Below, one piece after another: positions 33,649 to 41,098 of a stretch of 45,163 bases of DNA. The translations under genes were made by a program, and so were the position numbers. This stretch comes from JAGPKI01 sp052034135 (GTDB lineage Bacteria; Caldisericota; Caldisericia; UBA6126; JAGPKI01), in contig JBPOJC010000019.1 of the NCBI GenBank assembly GCA_052034135.1, forward strand, positions 1 to 45,163, in the 5' to 3' direction. The notes under the pieces were generated by a model, which worked only from the letters and a program-made list of their open reading frames with translations, made no database searches and was not told the DNA's origin. Position 1 is the stretch's first letter. The number at the start of each line of letters is the position of its first letter.

Positions 33649-34446
33649 TTATTTATACAGAAAATCGAGCTTTTCGAATTTTTCTAAGAATTGTAAGTAT
33701 AGAGGACTATTACTATCTAAGTTTGGAGGTGCAAAATGCTTTGCTTCCAAAAGTCTTGGTTTTGGGGGGTAAAAATACATTTGATTCTCATTTATTCGTG
33801 ATAAATTCCTATTGCTTTTTATAATGTAATAAGATGCACCCTTAAACACTCTATAAGGTTCATACATAGAACTAAAATCTGAATAAAGTATATTTGCCAT
33901 TACAAGTGGAGATTTACCTGTATTTATCGTTGTATGTCCATAGTGAGATGGTATAAATATAGTATCTCCCGCCTTTGCCTCGATTATTGCTACATCTTCA
34001 ATGATTTTTGTTAGATCATTCTCTTTACCTAATAGATAGAGGTGCGAAAACTTTTGAAGAACATATACAGCCTCCCCAAAAATTACAGAGTAAACTTCAG
34101 TAAACGTACGGTTAAAGTCTGAAAATGGAGAAAGAGGATGGACGTGCCCAATAGTTTTAATATATTCTTCCCCTATTGTCCCGGGAAGAATAACTGTTAT
34201 ATCATACCTTAAGCCACTATTGCTAATTTTATTGCTATCATTTCTTTTACAAACACCTCTGTACATTAAATACAAAGGTAAATCTTTCTCTGATCTTGAT
34301 GAATCAAAGTAATATGGTGTAGCTTCTGCAATTCTTCTGATATCGGGTTTTATAGTATTAAATTCATCACTAAAACTTATTTCACCAGTTAATCTGTCTA
34401 AATTTATGTCAATACCAGCAGTTTCTTTTAAAGATATCTTTTCCAT
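33649..34446 (-). CDS. Cupin-type (archaeal-type) glucose-6-phosphate isomerase
   Basis: Interconverts glucose-6-phosphate and fructose-6-phosphate using a metal-dependent cupin fold, unrelated to the classical PGI. The 265 residues show the cupin PGI pattern: YDITVILPGTIGEEYIKTIGHVHP (in two blocks; GHVHP supplies metal-binding His), then TEVYSVIFGEAVYVLQ with the metal Glu, and GDTIFIPSHYGHTTINTG with the third His. It is longer than the ~190-residue archaeal enzymes, with extensions at both ends. AAGGGGA precedes the ATG. The first 19 codons and the upstream region are duplicated at 36267-36448, beyond the hexokinase gene. Confidence 0.88.
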   Translation of the reverse strand: MEKISLKETAGIDINLDRLTGEISFSDEFNTIKPDIRRIAEATPYYFDSSRSEKDLPLYLMYRGVCKRNDSNKISNSGLRYDITVILPGTIGEEYIKTIGHVHPLSPFSDFNRTFTEVYSVIFGEAVYVLQKFSHLYLLGKENDLTKIIEDVAIIEAKAGDTIFIPSHYGHTTINTGKSPLVMANILYSDFSSMYEPYRVFKGASYYIIKSNRNLSRINENQMYFYPPKPRLLEAKHFAPPNLDSNSPLYLQFLEKFEKLDFLYK

Positions 34447-34570
34447 AGCTTAAATCCCCTTGCCAATTAGCTTTTTAAATTAATAATAAAAGATTAACTA
34501 TAATATATTTCTAAATTCTAAGAATAAAAGAGCCCGATGTAAACCTATAAAATAATCAACCCAATAACAT
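34389..34570. repeat. 182-bp direct repeat, copy 1 (5' end and upstream region of the isomerase gene)
   Basis: Identical to 36267-36448 at 179 of 182 positions, without indels (constant offset 1878). It includes the isomerase start codon, its first 19 codons and about 124 bp upstream. The hexokinase gene lies between the two copies. Confidence 0.95.
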
Positions 34571-34739
34571 CTGATTTTGTGCAGAATTAGATATAATATA
34601 TACCTAACTTTTTGTTCCAGCTACAATTAGATAAACAAAGCTTCACAATATCCTTGAATGTTTAGAAAATCCATGTTTATTTGAATAAATGAAACTAAAT
34701 TTATTACCTGAATCACTTCACTTCAATGTTTTTAACAAG
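34571..34739. other. Intergenic segment between repeat copy 1 and hexokinase
   Basis: AT-rich stretch with no gene. Together with repeat copy 1 it makes the 293-bp isomerase/hexokinase gap. I see no terminator with a clear stem and T-run for the hexokinase message. Confidence 0.6.
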
Positions 34740-36080
34740 CTATTTAAATGATGGTGTTGTAATAGTAGTAGCTGCAACTACTGCAGCTCCTTTCCCTGAA
34801 CCATCCTTAGTTAGCATGAGCTTTATCTTGTCCTTCTTTTTGCCTAATAAATTATCAATTGTTTCTCTAAGTTTTTCCTTGAATCCTATAGCTTTTTCGT
34901 AAAGTGTGCCATCTATAGCTACCAGATGAGTCTTATTTAATTCCATATCAATCTTTAAGATAATTCCCACAATAAGAGTTGCAACAACCTTTGCAGAACG
35001 GTCCATAACAATTTTACAAATACTTTTTAATACCTCTCGGTCAATTAAAACTGAATTGTTAACATCAAACTTACGTAGTTTTTCTCTGACTAAATTTAAT
35101 TCAGTTGAATTATCCCTAATAATTTCGGACATATCTTCAGCATCAAATAATTGGCTATTATTCCAACTCTTCATGTTATCTGAAAAGTCATTTTTACCAA
35201 TAAAATCATTTATTATTATTTTTGTTAGCTCTGCAATATATTTTGCTGATACCATTTTTTCCAGTTTATACTCCCCTGGATTTTCACTCATTTCATCTAA
35301 TTTCCTATCGTAGTCAGTCCTACGTAATTTATTAAAATTACCCCATTCTGTATTAATTATCATTTTCTTTCTGGTTGAAGTAAGGGATATATTTTGCTTT
35401 GTTATTTTTGAAGTATTTTCTATATAAGCAGCGTTTGTTCCTGTTCCTAAAATTACACTCACATCACAATCTTTATGGGTGTATTTTCTATAAGCTAAAG
35501 TTCCCACTGCATCGTTTAACAAAGCAACAATTTTAACGTTATTTATTCCTATTTTTTCCATAGACTTATTTAATAATTTAACGACATCTTTGCCTTTAAG
35601 TCCTTTAATATCATATCCTTTGGTCCATTCAAGTAACTTGCCAGAAGTAGTGCTTTCTTTACTAACTGGAAACGAAAAAGTAAAACCTAACTTTTGTTCT
35701 TGCTCACGATCATCTAAATTAATCTTTTTCATAAAATCATGCAAGGTGTTTGAAATATAGTCAAAAAAGTCATCTTTTGTCCCAGTTTTAATCTTATCTT
35801 TAATAGTAATTTCTTCTTTTTTAAGAATAGCGACTTTCCTTCCTAAACTTATTAGCATTAATCTTAGATTAGACCCTCCAAAATCAATGACTAAATATTT
35901 CCCTTTTTTATATCCTGTCGGTGGTTCAACGAATGAAGGTATCATTTTGAGCGAACTCCTTACTCCGCTCAAACCTTTCTTCATCTCTATGTGTAAATTT
36001 CTAATTATATTATCTTGTTCGCGTTGATTTATCTCAAAACTATCTTTTAGTTCTTGTAGGTCTTTGCAAAAATAATCCAT
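34740..36080 (-). CDS. Eukaryotic-type hexokinase
   Basis: An ATP-dependent sugar kinase of the hexokinase family typical of eukaryotes (Hexokinase_1/Hexokinase_2 folds), rare in bacteria. The 446 residues match a single hexokinase unit. Motifs in order: VIDFGGSNLR (64-73, phosphate 1), LGFTFSFPVS (131-140), LLEWTKGYD (149-157), LLNDAVGTLA (187-196, catalytic Asp190), LGTGTNAAY (211-219), INTEWGNF (242-249), AIDGTLYE near 395, and DGSGKGAAVVAA near the C-terminus. All active-site blocks are intact. It would feed glucose-6-phosphate to the neighbouring isomerase. It is flanked by direct repeats of the isomerase gene's 5' end, which suggests later arrival. No strong ribosome-binding site precedes the ATG. 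Confidence 0.95.
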   Translation of the reverse strand: MDYFCKDLQELKDSFEINQREQDNIIRNLHIEMKKGLSGVRSSLKMIPSFVEPPTGYKKGKYLVIDFGGSNLRLMLISLGRKVAILKKEEITIKDKIKTGTKDDFFDYISNTLHDFMKKINLDDREQEQKLGFTFSFPVSKESTTSGKLLEWTKGYDIKGLKGKDVVKLLNKSMEKIGINNVKIVALLNDAVGTLAYRKYTHKDCDVSVILGTGTNAAYIENTSKITKQNISLTSTRKKMIINTEWGNFNKLRRTDYDRKLDEMSENPGEYKLEKMVSAKYIAELTKIIINDFIGKNDFSDNMKSWNNSQLFDAEDMSEIIRDNSTELNLVREKLRKFDVNNSVLIDREVLKSICKIVMDRSAKVVATLIVGIILKIDMELNKTHLVAIDGTLYEKAIGFKEKLRETIDNLLGKKKDKIKLMLTKDGSGKGAAVVAATTITTPSFK

Positions 36081-36240
36081 TCTTTAACTTCTCACTTTAT
36101 TTAGACAGAGACAAAAAAATAATATAATTTAAAATAGTTATAGATACTTTTTAAGATTTGTATAAATAGATTTTTAAACAAATTATTAGTTTTGATAAAA
36201 ACCAAAACCTTAAAGAATAGAAACAAAAATGTAATAATAT

Positions 36241-36324
36241 TTAACTAAATATACCTATTTTACAATTTAATCTGTCTAAATTTATGTCAATACCAGCAGT
36301 TTCTTTTAAAGATATCTTTTCCAT
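36241..36324 (-). pseudogene. Truncated duplicate of the isomerase gene start
   Basis: Within repeat copy 2 the isomerase start and first 19 codons (MEKISLKETAGIDINLDRL) are repeated. The frame then leaves the homology and runs eight unrelated codons to a TAA at 36241-36243, giving a 27-codon remnant. It is a by-product of the duplication and unlikely to be functional. Confidence 0.8.
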
Positions 36325-36448
36325 AGCTTAAATCCCGTTGCCAATTAGCTTTTTAAATTAATAATAAAAGATTAAATATAATATAGTTCTAAATTCTAAG
36401 AATAAAAGAGCCCGATGTAAACCTATAAAATAATCAACCCAATAACAT
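36267..36448. repeat. 182-bp direct repeat, copy 2
   Basis: Second copy of 34389-34570 with three substitutions. It ends exactly before the TTGAAT of the RAM-gene promoter. The 433-bp gap from hexokinase to the RAM gene thus consists of about 186 bp of AT-rich hexokinase upstream DNA, this repeat and a promoter. Confidence 0.95.
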
Positions 36449-36478
36449 TTGAATTTTATATAATAATTCTTATATAAT
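36449..36478 (+). promoter_or_regulatory. Promoter of the RAM-domain gene
   Basis: TTGAAT (36449-36454), an 18-bp spacer and TATAAT (36473-36478) lie 35 bp before the ATG, followed by AGGAGGT at 36502-36508. Confidence 0.6.
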
Positions 36479-36513
36479 AGATATATATATCTAATCAAAA
36501 TAGGAGGTATGTA

Positions 36514-36747
36514 ATGGTATCGAAAGCATTTATTCTTTTAGAGGCACAAGCGGGAAAAACAGAAGAAGCTCTCCATAAAGTAAGACAGATTGAAGGCGTA
36601 AAAGATGTTTCATTAGTAACAGGTCCTTATGATTTAATAATTCAGCTCGAAGCAGAAGATTTAAAAGTACTTGGTAAAATAGTAAGTGAGAAAGTTCAGG
36701 TTATTCCTGGTGTCACAAAAACAATTACCTGTGTCGTTATAGGCTAA
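36514..36747 (+). CDS. Stand-alone RAM (Lrp/AsnC ligand-binding) domain protein
   Basis: A 77-residue protein equal to the amino-acid-sensing RAM domain of Lrp/AsnC regulators (KAFILLEAQAGKTEEALHKVRQ, GVKDVSLVTGPYDLIIQLEA, PGVTKTITCVV) with no helix-turn-helix. Stand-alone RAM proteins form rings and may sense small molecules or modulate full-length Lrp proteins. Strong AGGAGGT and a good promoter suggest it is well expressed. It converges on iorB (17-bp gap). Confidence 0.9.
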   Translation: MVSKAFILLEAQAGKTEEALHKVRQIEGVKDVSLVTGPYDLIIQLEAEDLKVLGKIVSEKVQVIPGVTKTITCVVIG

Positions 36748-36764
36748 TAATTATATTTTACCTT

Positions 36765-37364
36765 TTAACTTGTAGCGTTTACTGCGTTAACTCCAGCAAC
36801 AAAAGCATTTTTATTTATCTGGATAAATTTAGGTTTAACAAGTTCTTCGATTGTTTTAATTAATTCTTCCTTAGGGAGCGGGAATGTAGGAACTTTTGTT
36901 GAAGCACCAATTATTACCATATTTAAGCTTATTACACTGCCAGCATTAAGAGCTAAGTTGGTAGCATCTATGCTTACTATATTTTCAGTGACCCCCTTTA
37001 TTTTTGAAATAATTTCTGTTAATGGGGGGTAAGTAGCCAATCCTGCATTAACAGAGGTTGGTATAATTGGATGAGTATTTAATACAACATTAGCTCCTCT
37101 TTTTAAATAATTGATATAACGAAGGCTCTCTACAGGCTCAAAAGCAAGCATTAAATCTGCGTGTGCATTTGGAGTGAGAGCTCCATAAACTTTACTACCG
37201 ATCCTAACATGAGATATCACGCTACCGCCTCTTTGTGACATGCCGTGTGTTTCGCCAACACGACAATTTAACCCAAGCTTTACTGCTGTTTGAGCAAGAA
37301 TTTTAGAAGCTAAAATAGTTCCTTGTCCACCTACGCCACATAAAACAATATTATATTCTTCCAT
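36765..37364 (-). CDS. iorB: Indolepyruvate:ferredoxin oxidoreductase, beta subunit
   Basis: The small subunit of the oxygen-sensitive enzyme that turns aryl pyruvates (from aromatic amino acids) into aryl acetyl-CoA with reduced ferredoxin. The 199 residues have the gamma-domain start NIVLCGVGGQGTILASKILA, RVGETHGMSQRGGSVISHVRIG and HADLMLAFEPVE. It follows iorA after 3 bp. Confidence 0.95.
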   Translation of the reverse strand: MEEYNIVLCGVGGQGTILASKILAQTAVKLGLNCRVGETHGMSQRGGSVISHVRIGSKVYGALTPNAHADLMLAFEPVESLRYINYLKRGANVVLNTHPIIPTSVNAGLATYPPLTEIISKIKGVTENIVSIDATNLALNAGSVISLNMVIIGASTKVPTFPLPKEELIKTIEELVKPKFIQINKNAFVAGVNAVNATS

Positions 37365-37367
37365 TAT

Positions 37368-39191
37368 TTACTCCTTTCTTAAAATTGCTTTTCTTGGACA
37401 CACTTCAATGCAGACTCCGCAGCCATTGCATAAAGATTCATCAATAACTACTTTCTTATCGTCTTCCATCCAGATTAAGGCCGGACAACCAAAAGCTTTA
37501 ACGCAAATTTTACATCCATCGCATATATTTTGATCCACTCTCACTTTAACATATTTATTTTCATCAGTAAGAGCGCAGGTATGCCTTGAAACAATCAAAG
37601 ATACTTCATCAAGATTTGCCGTTTCTTTAAGTACTTCTATTGTATCTTTAAGATTCATTGGATCCACTACTTTTACAAATTTGATGCCCATAGCTCTTGC
37701 AATGTCTTCTGGTAGTATAGGAGTAGTTTTCTCTCCTAAAGATGATAATCCACAGGATGGACAGGGTTGTAAGCCAGTCATTGCTGTTATTCTATTATCC
37801 ATAACAACAATAGTTGCCTTGGATTTATTATAAACTGAATTTACAAGAGCAGGGAGCCCTGTATGGAAAAATGTTGAATCACCAATTGTTGCAACTACTT
37901 TTTCAGGAATAAATTTAGATAGAGCAGCCCCGATACCGATACTTGCACCCATACATACACAGGTATCAACAGCATTTAATGGAGGTTGAATACCTAAAGT
38001 ATAACACCCTATGTCGCTTGGATAAATTCCTTTTGGAAATGCTCTTCTGATTGCATAAAAAGTAGCTCTATGTGGGCAACCTGGACATAAAACTGGATAT
38101 CTTGGAGGAACAATTTCGTCTGGTACATCCTCAACAAAAAAACTTTCCTTAGGCTGAATATCGAGAAATTTAACTATTGCATCATGAACAATATCAGTAG
38201 TGAATTCATAAGTTCTTGGTAGATAATCTTTTCCATGTATTTCTATGTCTTTCTTGGCTTCAAATGCAATTTTCTTAATATCTGTCTCAATTAAAGGTTC
38301 AAGTTCTTCAACAATGAGGATTTTATCACAACTATTTAAGAAATTCTTAATTAATGATACAGGAAGAGGATAAGTTAAGCCAAGTTTTAATAAGTTTACA
38401 TTGTCAATTCCTTCGTAATTTAAAGCCTCTTTAACATAATTTATCGTAATCCCGCAGGCAATTATCCCAACTTTACTATTTTTGTGTTCCATATTATTAA
38501 ATGGTGTATCTTCAATATAAGAAGTGAGTTCATCGAAGCGATTTATAAGGTCGGGGTGAAGATTATAGGCATGTGCTGGGAGTACTGCTCTTCTAACTTT
38601 ATCTCTAATGAATGAGGGTGTAGATTCAAATTTGGTTATATCACCAAATTCTACTCCGCCTGAGCAATGAGCAATTCTTGTGGTTTGCCTAAGAAGAACA
38701 GGGAGTTTAAACTTCTCTGAAAGAGAAAAAGCATATTTTGTCATATCCTTTGTTTCCTGTGGCGAAGCAGGTTCAAAGCAGGGAATAGAAGCAAATCTTG
38801 CATAATACCTGCTGTCCTGCTCATTTTGAGATGAATAGCATGAAGGATCATCTCCTACAGCTATAACCATACCACCTTCAACTCCTCCATAGGTGACAGA
38901 AAGCAACGCATCAGATGCAACATTTAAGCCCACATGTTTCATTGAAACGATAGACCTTAGCCCTGTCCACGATGCGGAAAGGGCTGTTTCAAATGCAACC
39001 TTTTCATTAGTTGAATACTCAAAATAAATTCCAGCGTCTTTTGCAATTTCAGAAAAAAGATCTCCAATCTCCGAAGCAGGAGTACCTGGATAGGTTGCTA
39101 CAACCCTTACGCCTGCTTCAATTGCACCCCTAACTACTGCATGGTTACCCATTAACAATTCTATTTTTCCAATTTTGTCTTCGGTTACCAT
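37368..39191 (-). CDS. iorA: Indolepyruvate:ferredoxin oxidoreductase, alpha subunit
   Basis: The catalytic subunit, 607 residues. In order: the pyrimidine-binding domain (GNHAVVRGAIEAGVRVVATYPGTPASEI), a central domain, the TPP-binding region (GDSTFFHTGLPALVNSVYN, MDNRITAMTGLQ) with upstream Cys residues (CPGCPHRATF), and a C-terminal ferredoxin domain with two 4Fe-4S motifs, CDGCKICVKAFGC and CNGCGVCIEVCP (about 565-603). The first motif has three residues before its last Cys-containing turn that differ slightly from the second. AGGAGG precedes the ATG. It lies 11 bp after the HEPN-like gene, so the four genes 39986-36765 form one unit. It fits fermentation of peptides and amino acids. Confidence 0.97.
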   Translation of the reverse strand: MVTEDKIGKIELLMGNHAVVRGAIEAGVRVVATYPGTPASEIGDLFSEIAKDAGIYFEYSTNEKVAFETALSASWTGLRSIVSMKHVGLNVASDALLSVTYGGVEGGMVIAVGDDPSCYSSQNEQDSRYYARFASIPCFEPASPQETKDMTKYAFSLSEKFKLPVLLRQTTRIAHCSGGVEFGDITKFESTPSFIRDKVRRAVLPAHAYNLHPDLINRFDELTSYIEDTPFNNMEHKNSKVGIIACGITINYVKEALNYEGIDNVNLLKLGLTYPLPVSLIKNFLNSCDKILIVEELEPLIETDIKKIAFEAKKDIEIHGKDYLPRTYEFTTDIVHDAIVKFLDIQPKESFFVEDVPDEIVPPRYPVLCPGCPHRATFYAIRRAFPKGIYPSDIGCYTLGIQPPLNAVDTCVCMGASIGIGAALSKFIPEKVVATIGDSTFFHTGLPALVNSVYNKSKATIVVMDNRITAMTGLQPCPSCGLSSLGEKTTPILPEDIARAMGIKFVKVVDPMNLKDTIEVLKETANLDEVSLIVSRHTCALTDENKYVKVRVDQNICDGCKICVKAFGCPALIWMEDDKKVVIDESLCNGCGVCIEVCPRKAILRKE

Positions 39192-39202
39192 AATTCCTCC
39201 TG

Positions 39203-39601
39203 TTATTTACATAAATTAAAATTTTTTATAAATTCTTTTATTTCTTCACTAAAATTGATAAATACACTACTAAACTCAAAAATGAGGTTATTTAATTCAT
39301 TCTCAAAGTTAACTTCTGTATCAAAAATTAATTTACTACGTAGCGCCGCAAAAGCTCTCATTTTTTCGGATGTTTTTTCAGAAATAACATTTCCATCGTT
39401 AAGTATGGTAAATGTTTCAAGATAATTTTTAGGCTTCTTTAAATCTAAATTGATTATAAGGATAAACGAAGTATCAATTGCTGCTTGCATTGCTCTTAAA
39501 AAGAGAAAGTATTTTGCAAATTGATCCTCATGTAGATCAATCTCCTTTATATTATTTTCGCCAGTTAAGAGATAATCGAAAACGAGGTCAGTATTAAACA
39601 T
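39203..39601 (-). CDS. HEPN-like (HepT/DUF86-type) protein with lost RX4HXY site
   Basis: A 132-residue helical protein that resembles HepT toxins: FAKYFLFLRAMQAAIDTSFILII (helix with the dimer pattern) and the C-terminal helix MRAFAALRSKLIFDTEVNF. In active HepT the latter carries RX4HXY. Here R88 remains, but the His is F93 and the Tyr is T95, so RNase activity is not expected. It overlaps the nucleotidyltransferase-like gene by 8 bp, as in toxin-antitoxin pairs, and precedes iorA by 11 bp. The assignment rests on pattern, pairing and length only. Confidence 0.6.
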   Translation of the reverse strand: MFNTDLVFDYLLTGENNIKEIDLHEDQFAKYFLFLRAMQAAIDTSFILIINLDLKKPKNYLETFTILNDGNVISEKTSEKMRAFAALRSKLIFDTEVNFENELNNLIFEFSSVFINFSEEIKEFIKNFNLCK

Positions 39602-39986
39602 AATAAAATTTCTCTCTTACTTTAGATGTATCATAATAATAATTTAAAACATTTACTGACCACACATCAAAAAGTTTTTGATTTTTAACAAATAATGTTG
39701 CTCCAGTATTCAATAGATTCATAATGAATACAGGAGAATAACTCTCTAATCTATCGTTTAAAGAGATTAGCTCAATGTTTTCATAGAATTTTGATGCGAT
39801 AAATCCAAGTTGTTCAACTAATTCTTTATAGGATTTTTTATCTTTAAAGTAGATAGCTAAGCCAAGCTTAGAATTCTTATAACCAATATCTCTAAGATAG
39901 TCACCATAACAAATTGCAAAAACTACATCTTCAAAACCAAAAAGATAGTTCCTAAGCTTCTTAATCTTTTCCTGAAAAATCATCAC
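39594..39986 (-). CDS. MNT-type nucleotidyltransferase-like protein, catalytically degenerate
   Basis: A 130-residue protein with the layout of minimal nucleotidyltransferases (MntA): hydrophobic strand DVVFAICYGDYLRDIGYKNS then LGLAIYF. The family motif GSxxxR...SDxD is reduced to G28-D29, R32, S39-K40, G42: both metal-binding Asp of DxD are gone. The C-terminal half (SYSPVFIMNLLNTGATLFV) matches the usual MNT 'lL..g..ly' helix-strand region. The start is GTG at 39986 or ATG at 39983. Neither has a ribosome-binding site, and a TATAAT is only 9-12 bp upstream, so the message may be leaderless. It pairs with the HEPN-like gene. Confidence 0.6.
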   Translation of the reverse strand: MMIFQEKIKKLRNYLFGFEDVVFAICYGDYLRDIGYKNSKLGLAIYFKDKKSYKELVEQLGFIASKFYENIELISLNDRLESYSPVFIMNLLNTGATLFVKNQKLFDVWSVNVLNYYYDTSKVREKFYYV

Positions 39987-39994
39987 ATAAAAGA

Positions 39995-40022
39995 ATTATA
40001 AAATATTTAAGAAATAAGGCAA
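39995..40022 (-). promoter_or_regulatory. Promoter of the MNT-HEPN-iorAB unit
   Basis: On the minus strand TTGCCT (40017-40022), a 16-bp spacer and TATAAT (39995-40000). The expected start point (about 39988) is within a few bases of the first codon. Confidence 0.55.
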
Positions 40023-40047
40023 AGTAAAAAGATAACCAATATTATTT

Positions 40048-40076
40048 TTGACAGTTAATTTTAAAGGTTTTAAAAT
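40048..40076 (+). promoter_or_regulatory. Promoter of the thiamine operon
   Basis: A consensus TTGACA (40048-40053), a 17-bp spacer and TAAAAT (40071-40076). Transcription would start near 40083, about 35 nt before the TPP aptamer. Confidence 0.8.
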
Positions 40077-40116
40077 ATATATGCAAATTAATTATTGAAA
40101 AAGTTAATTAATATTA

Positions 40117-40217
40117 ATGGGGTGCTTTAAGGTCTTTTATTTGACCGTTAGGCTGAGAGGAGTTATAAAAACTCTAACCCAATGTACCTGATCTGGGTAA
40201 TACCAGCGTAGGGAAAA
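40117..40217 (+). promoter_or_regulatory. TPP riboswitch (THI element)
   Basis: The conserved thiamine-pyrophosphate aptamer blocks are present in order: GGGGTGC (40119-40125), a variable stem GGTC/GACC (40131-40145), GGCTGAGAGG (40151-40160), AACCC (40176-40180), ACCTGATCTGGGTAATACCA (about 40186-40205) and GCGTAGGGAA (40206-40215). It sits 65 bp before thiD. No intrinsic terminator is obvious. CCCCAT (40259-40264), just before the thiD ribosome-binding site, can pair with ATGGGG (40117-40122), so translation-level control is plausible. Confidence 0.96.
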
Positions 40218-40282
40218 GTTTTTTAAAAACAACCCTCAAAACCTCAAAAAACTAAAAACCCCATAGAAAGGATTTTTTATTT

Positions 40283-41095
40283 ATGGATTGTTTGTACAGA
40301 GCACTGACTATTGCTGGCTCTGATTCAAGTGGGGGTGCTGGCATTCAGGCAGATTTAAAAACATTTCAAGTATTTAATGTTTATGGAGCTTCGGTAATAA
40401 CTGCTATCACTGCACAAAATACGTATGAAATAAAATCTATCCATAAAATACCTCCTCAAATAGTAGCTGACCAGATAAATGCAGTATTAGAAGATGTTGG
40501 AGCTGACTCAGTTAAAACTGGAATGCTTTACAGTGAAGACATTATTGAAGTTATTGCTGAGTGTATTAAAAAATTTGATATAAAAAACTTAGTTGTTGAC
40601 CCTGTTATGATTTCTAAAACTAACGTTCGATTGATTAGCAAAGAGGCTGAAAAAGCTCTCATAGAAAAACTTTTCCCCCTAACCCTTGTCCTGACTCCTA
40701 ATATTCCTGAGGCTTCAGTTATTTCAGGAGTAATAATAGAAAACTTAGATGATGTTAAAAAAGCGGCAAAATATATTTATTCATTGGGACCAAAATATGT
40801 ATTAATTAAAGGCGGACACCTTGCTGGACCGAATTCAACCGACGTTCTCTATGATGGTGATAAGTATTACTACTTTGAAGATTTAAGAGTTGATACATTA
40901 AACCTTCATGGTGCTGGATGCACATTTTCTGCTGCAATTGCTGCAAATATTGCTTTAAAGAAAGATGTGATATCTTCCATAAAAGCTGCTAAAGATTTTA
41001 TAACTTTTGCTATTAAAAATACATCTATAAAAATAGGCAAGGGTTATGGTCCATTATTTCATGATATTAACTATAAGAAAGGAGAAAACATTTAA
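40283..41095 (+). CDS. thiD: Hydroxymethylpyrimidine/phosphomethylpyrimidine kinase
   Basis: Phosphorylates HMP and HMP-phosphate to the diphosphate used by ThiE. The 270 residues have the ribokinase-family hallmarks: TIAGSDSSGGAGIQADLKTF (11-30), the VYGASVITAITAQNT segment, VDPVMISK, LTPNIPEA, and the anion-hole LHGAGCTFSAAIAANIA. AAAGGA lies 10 bp before the ATG, downstream of the riboswitch. thiM follows after 3 bp. Confidence 0.96.
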   Translation: MDCLYRALTIAGSDSSGGAGIQADLKTFQVFNVYGASVITAITAQNTYEIKSIHKIPPQIVADQINAVLEDVGADSVKTGMLYSEDIIEVIAECIKKFDIKNLVVDPVMISKTNVRLISKEAEKALIEKLFPLTLVLTPNIPEASVISGVIIENLDDVKKAAKYIYSLGPKYVLIKGGHLAGPNSTDVLYDGDKYYYFEDLRVDTLNLHGAGCTFSAAIAANIALKKDVISSIKAAKDFITFAIKNTSIKIGKGYGPLFHDINYKKGENI

Positions 41096-41098
41096 ATT

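Noticed and set aside
34571..36266. Hexokinase segment as a transposon
   Set aside because: No transposase gene and no terminal inverted repeats. The flanking direct repeats are copies of host gene sequence 182 bp long, far longer than a target-site duplication.
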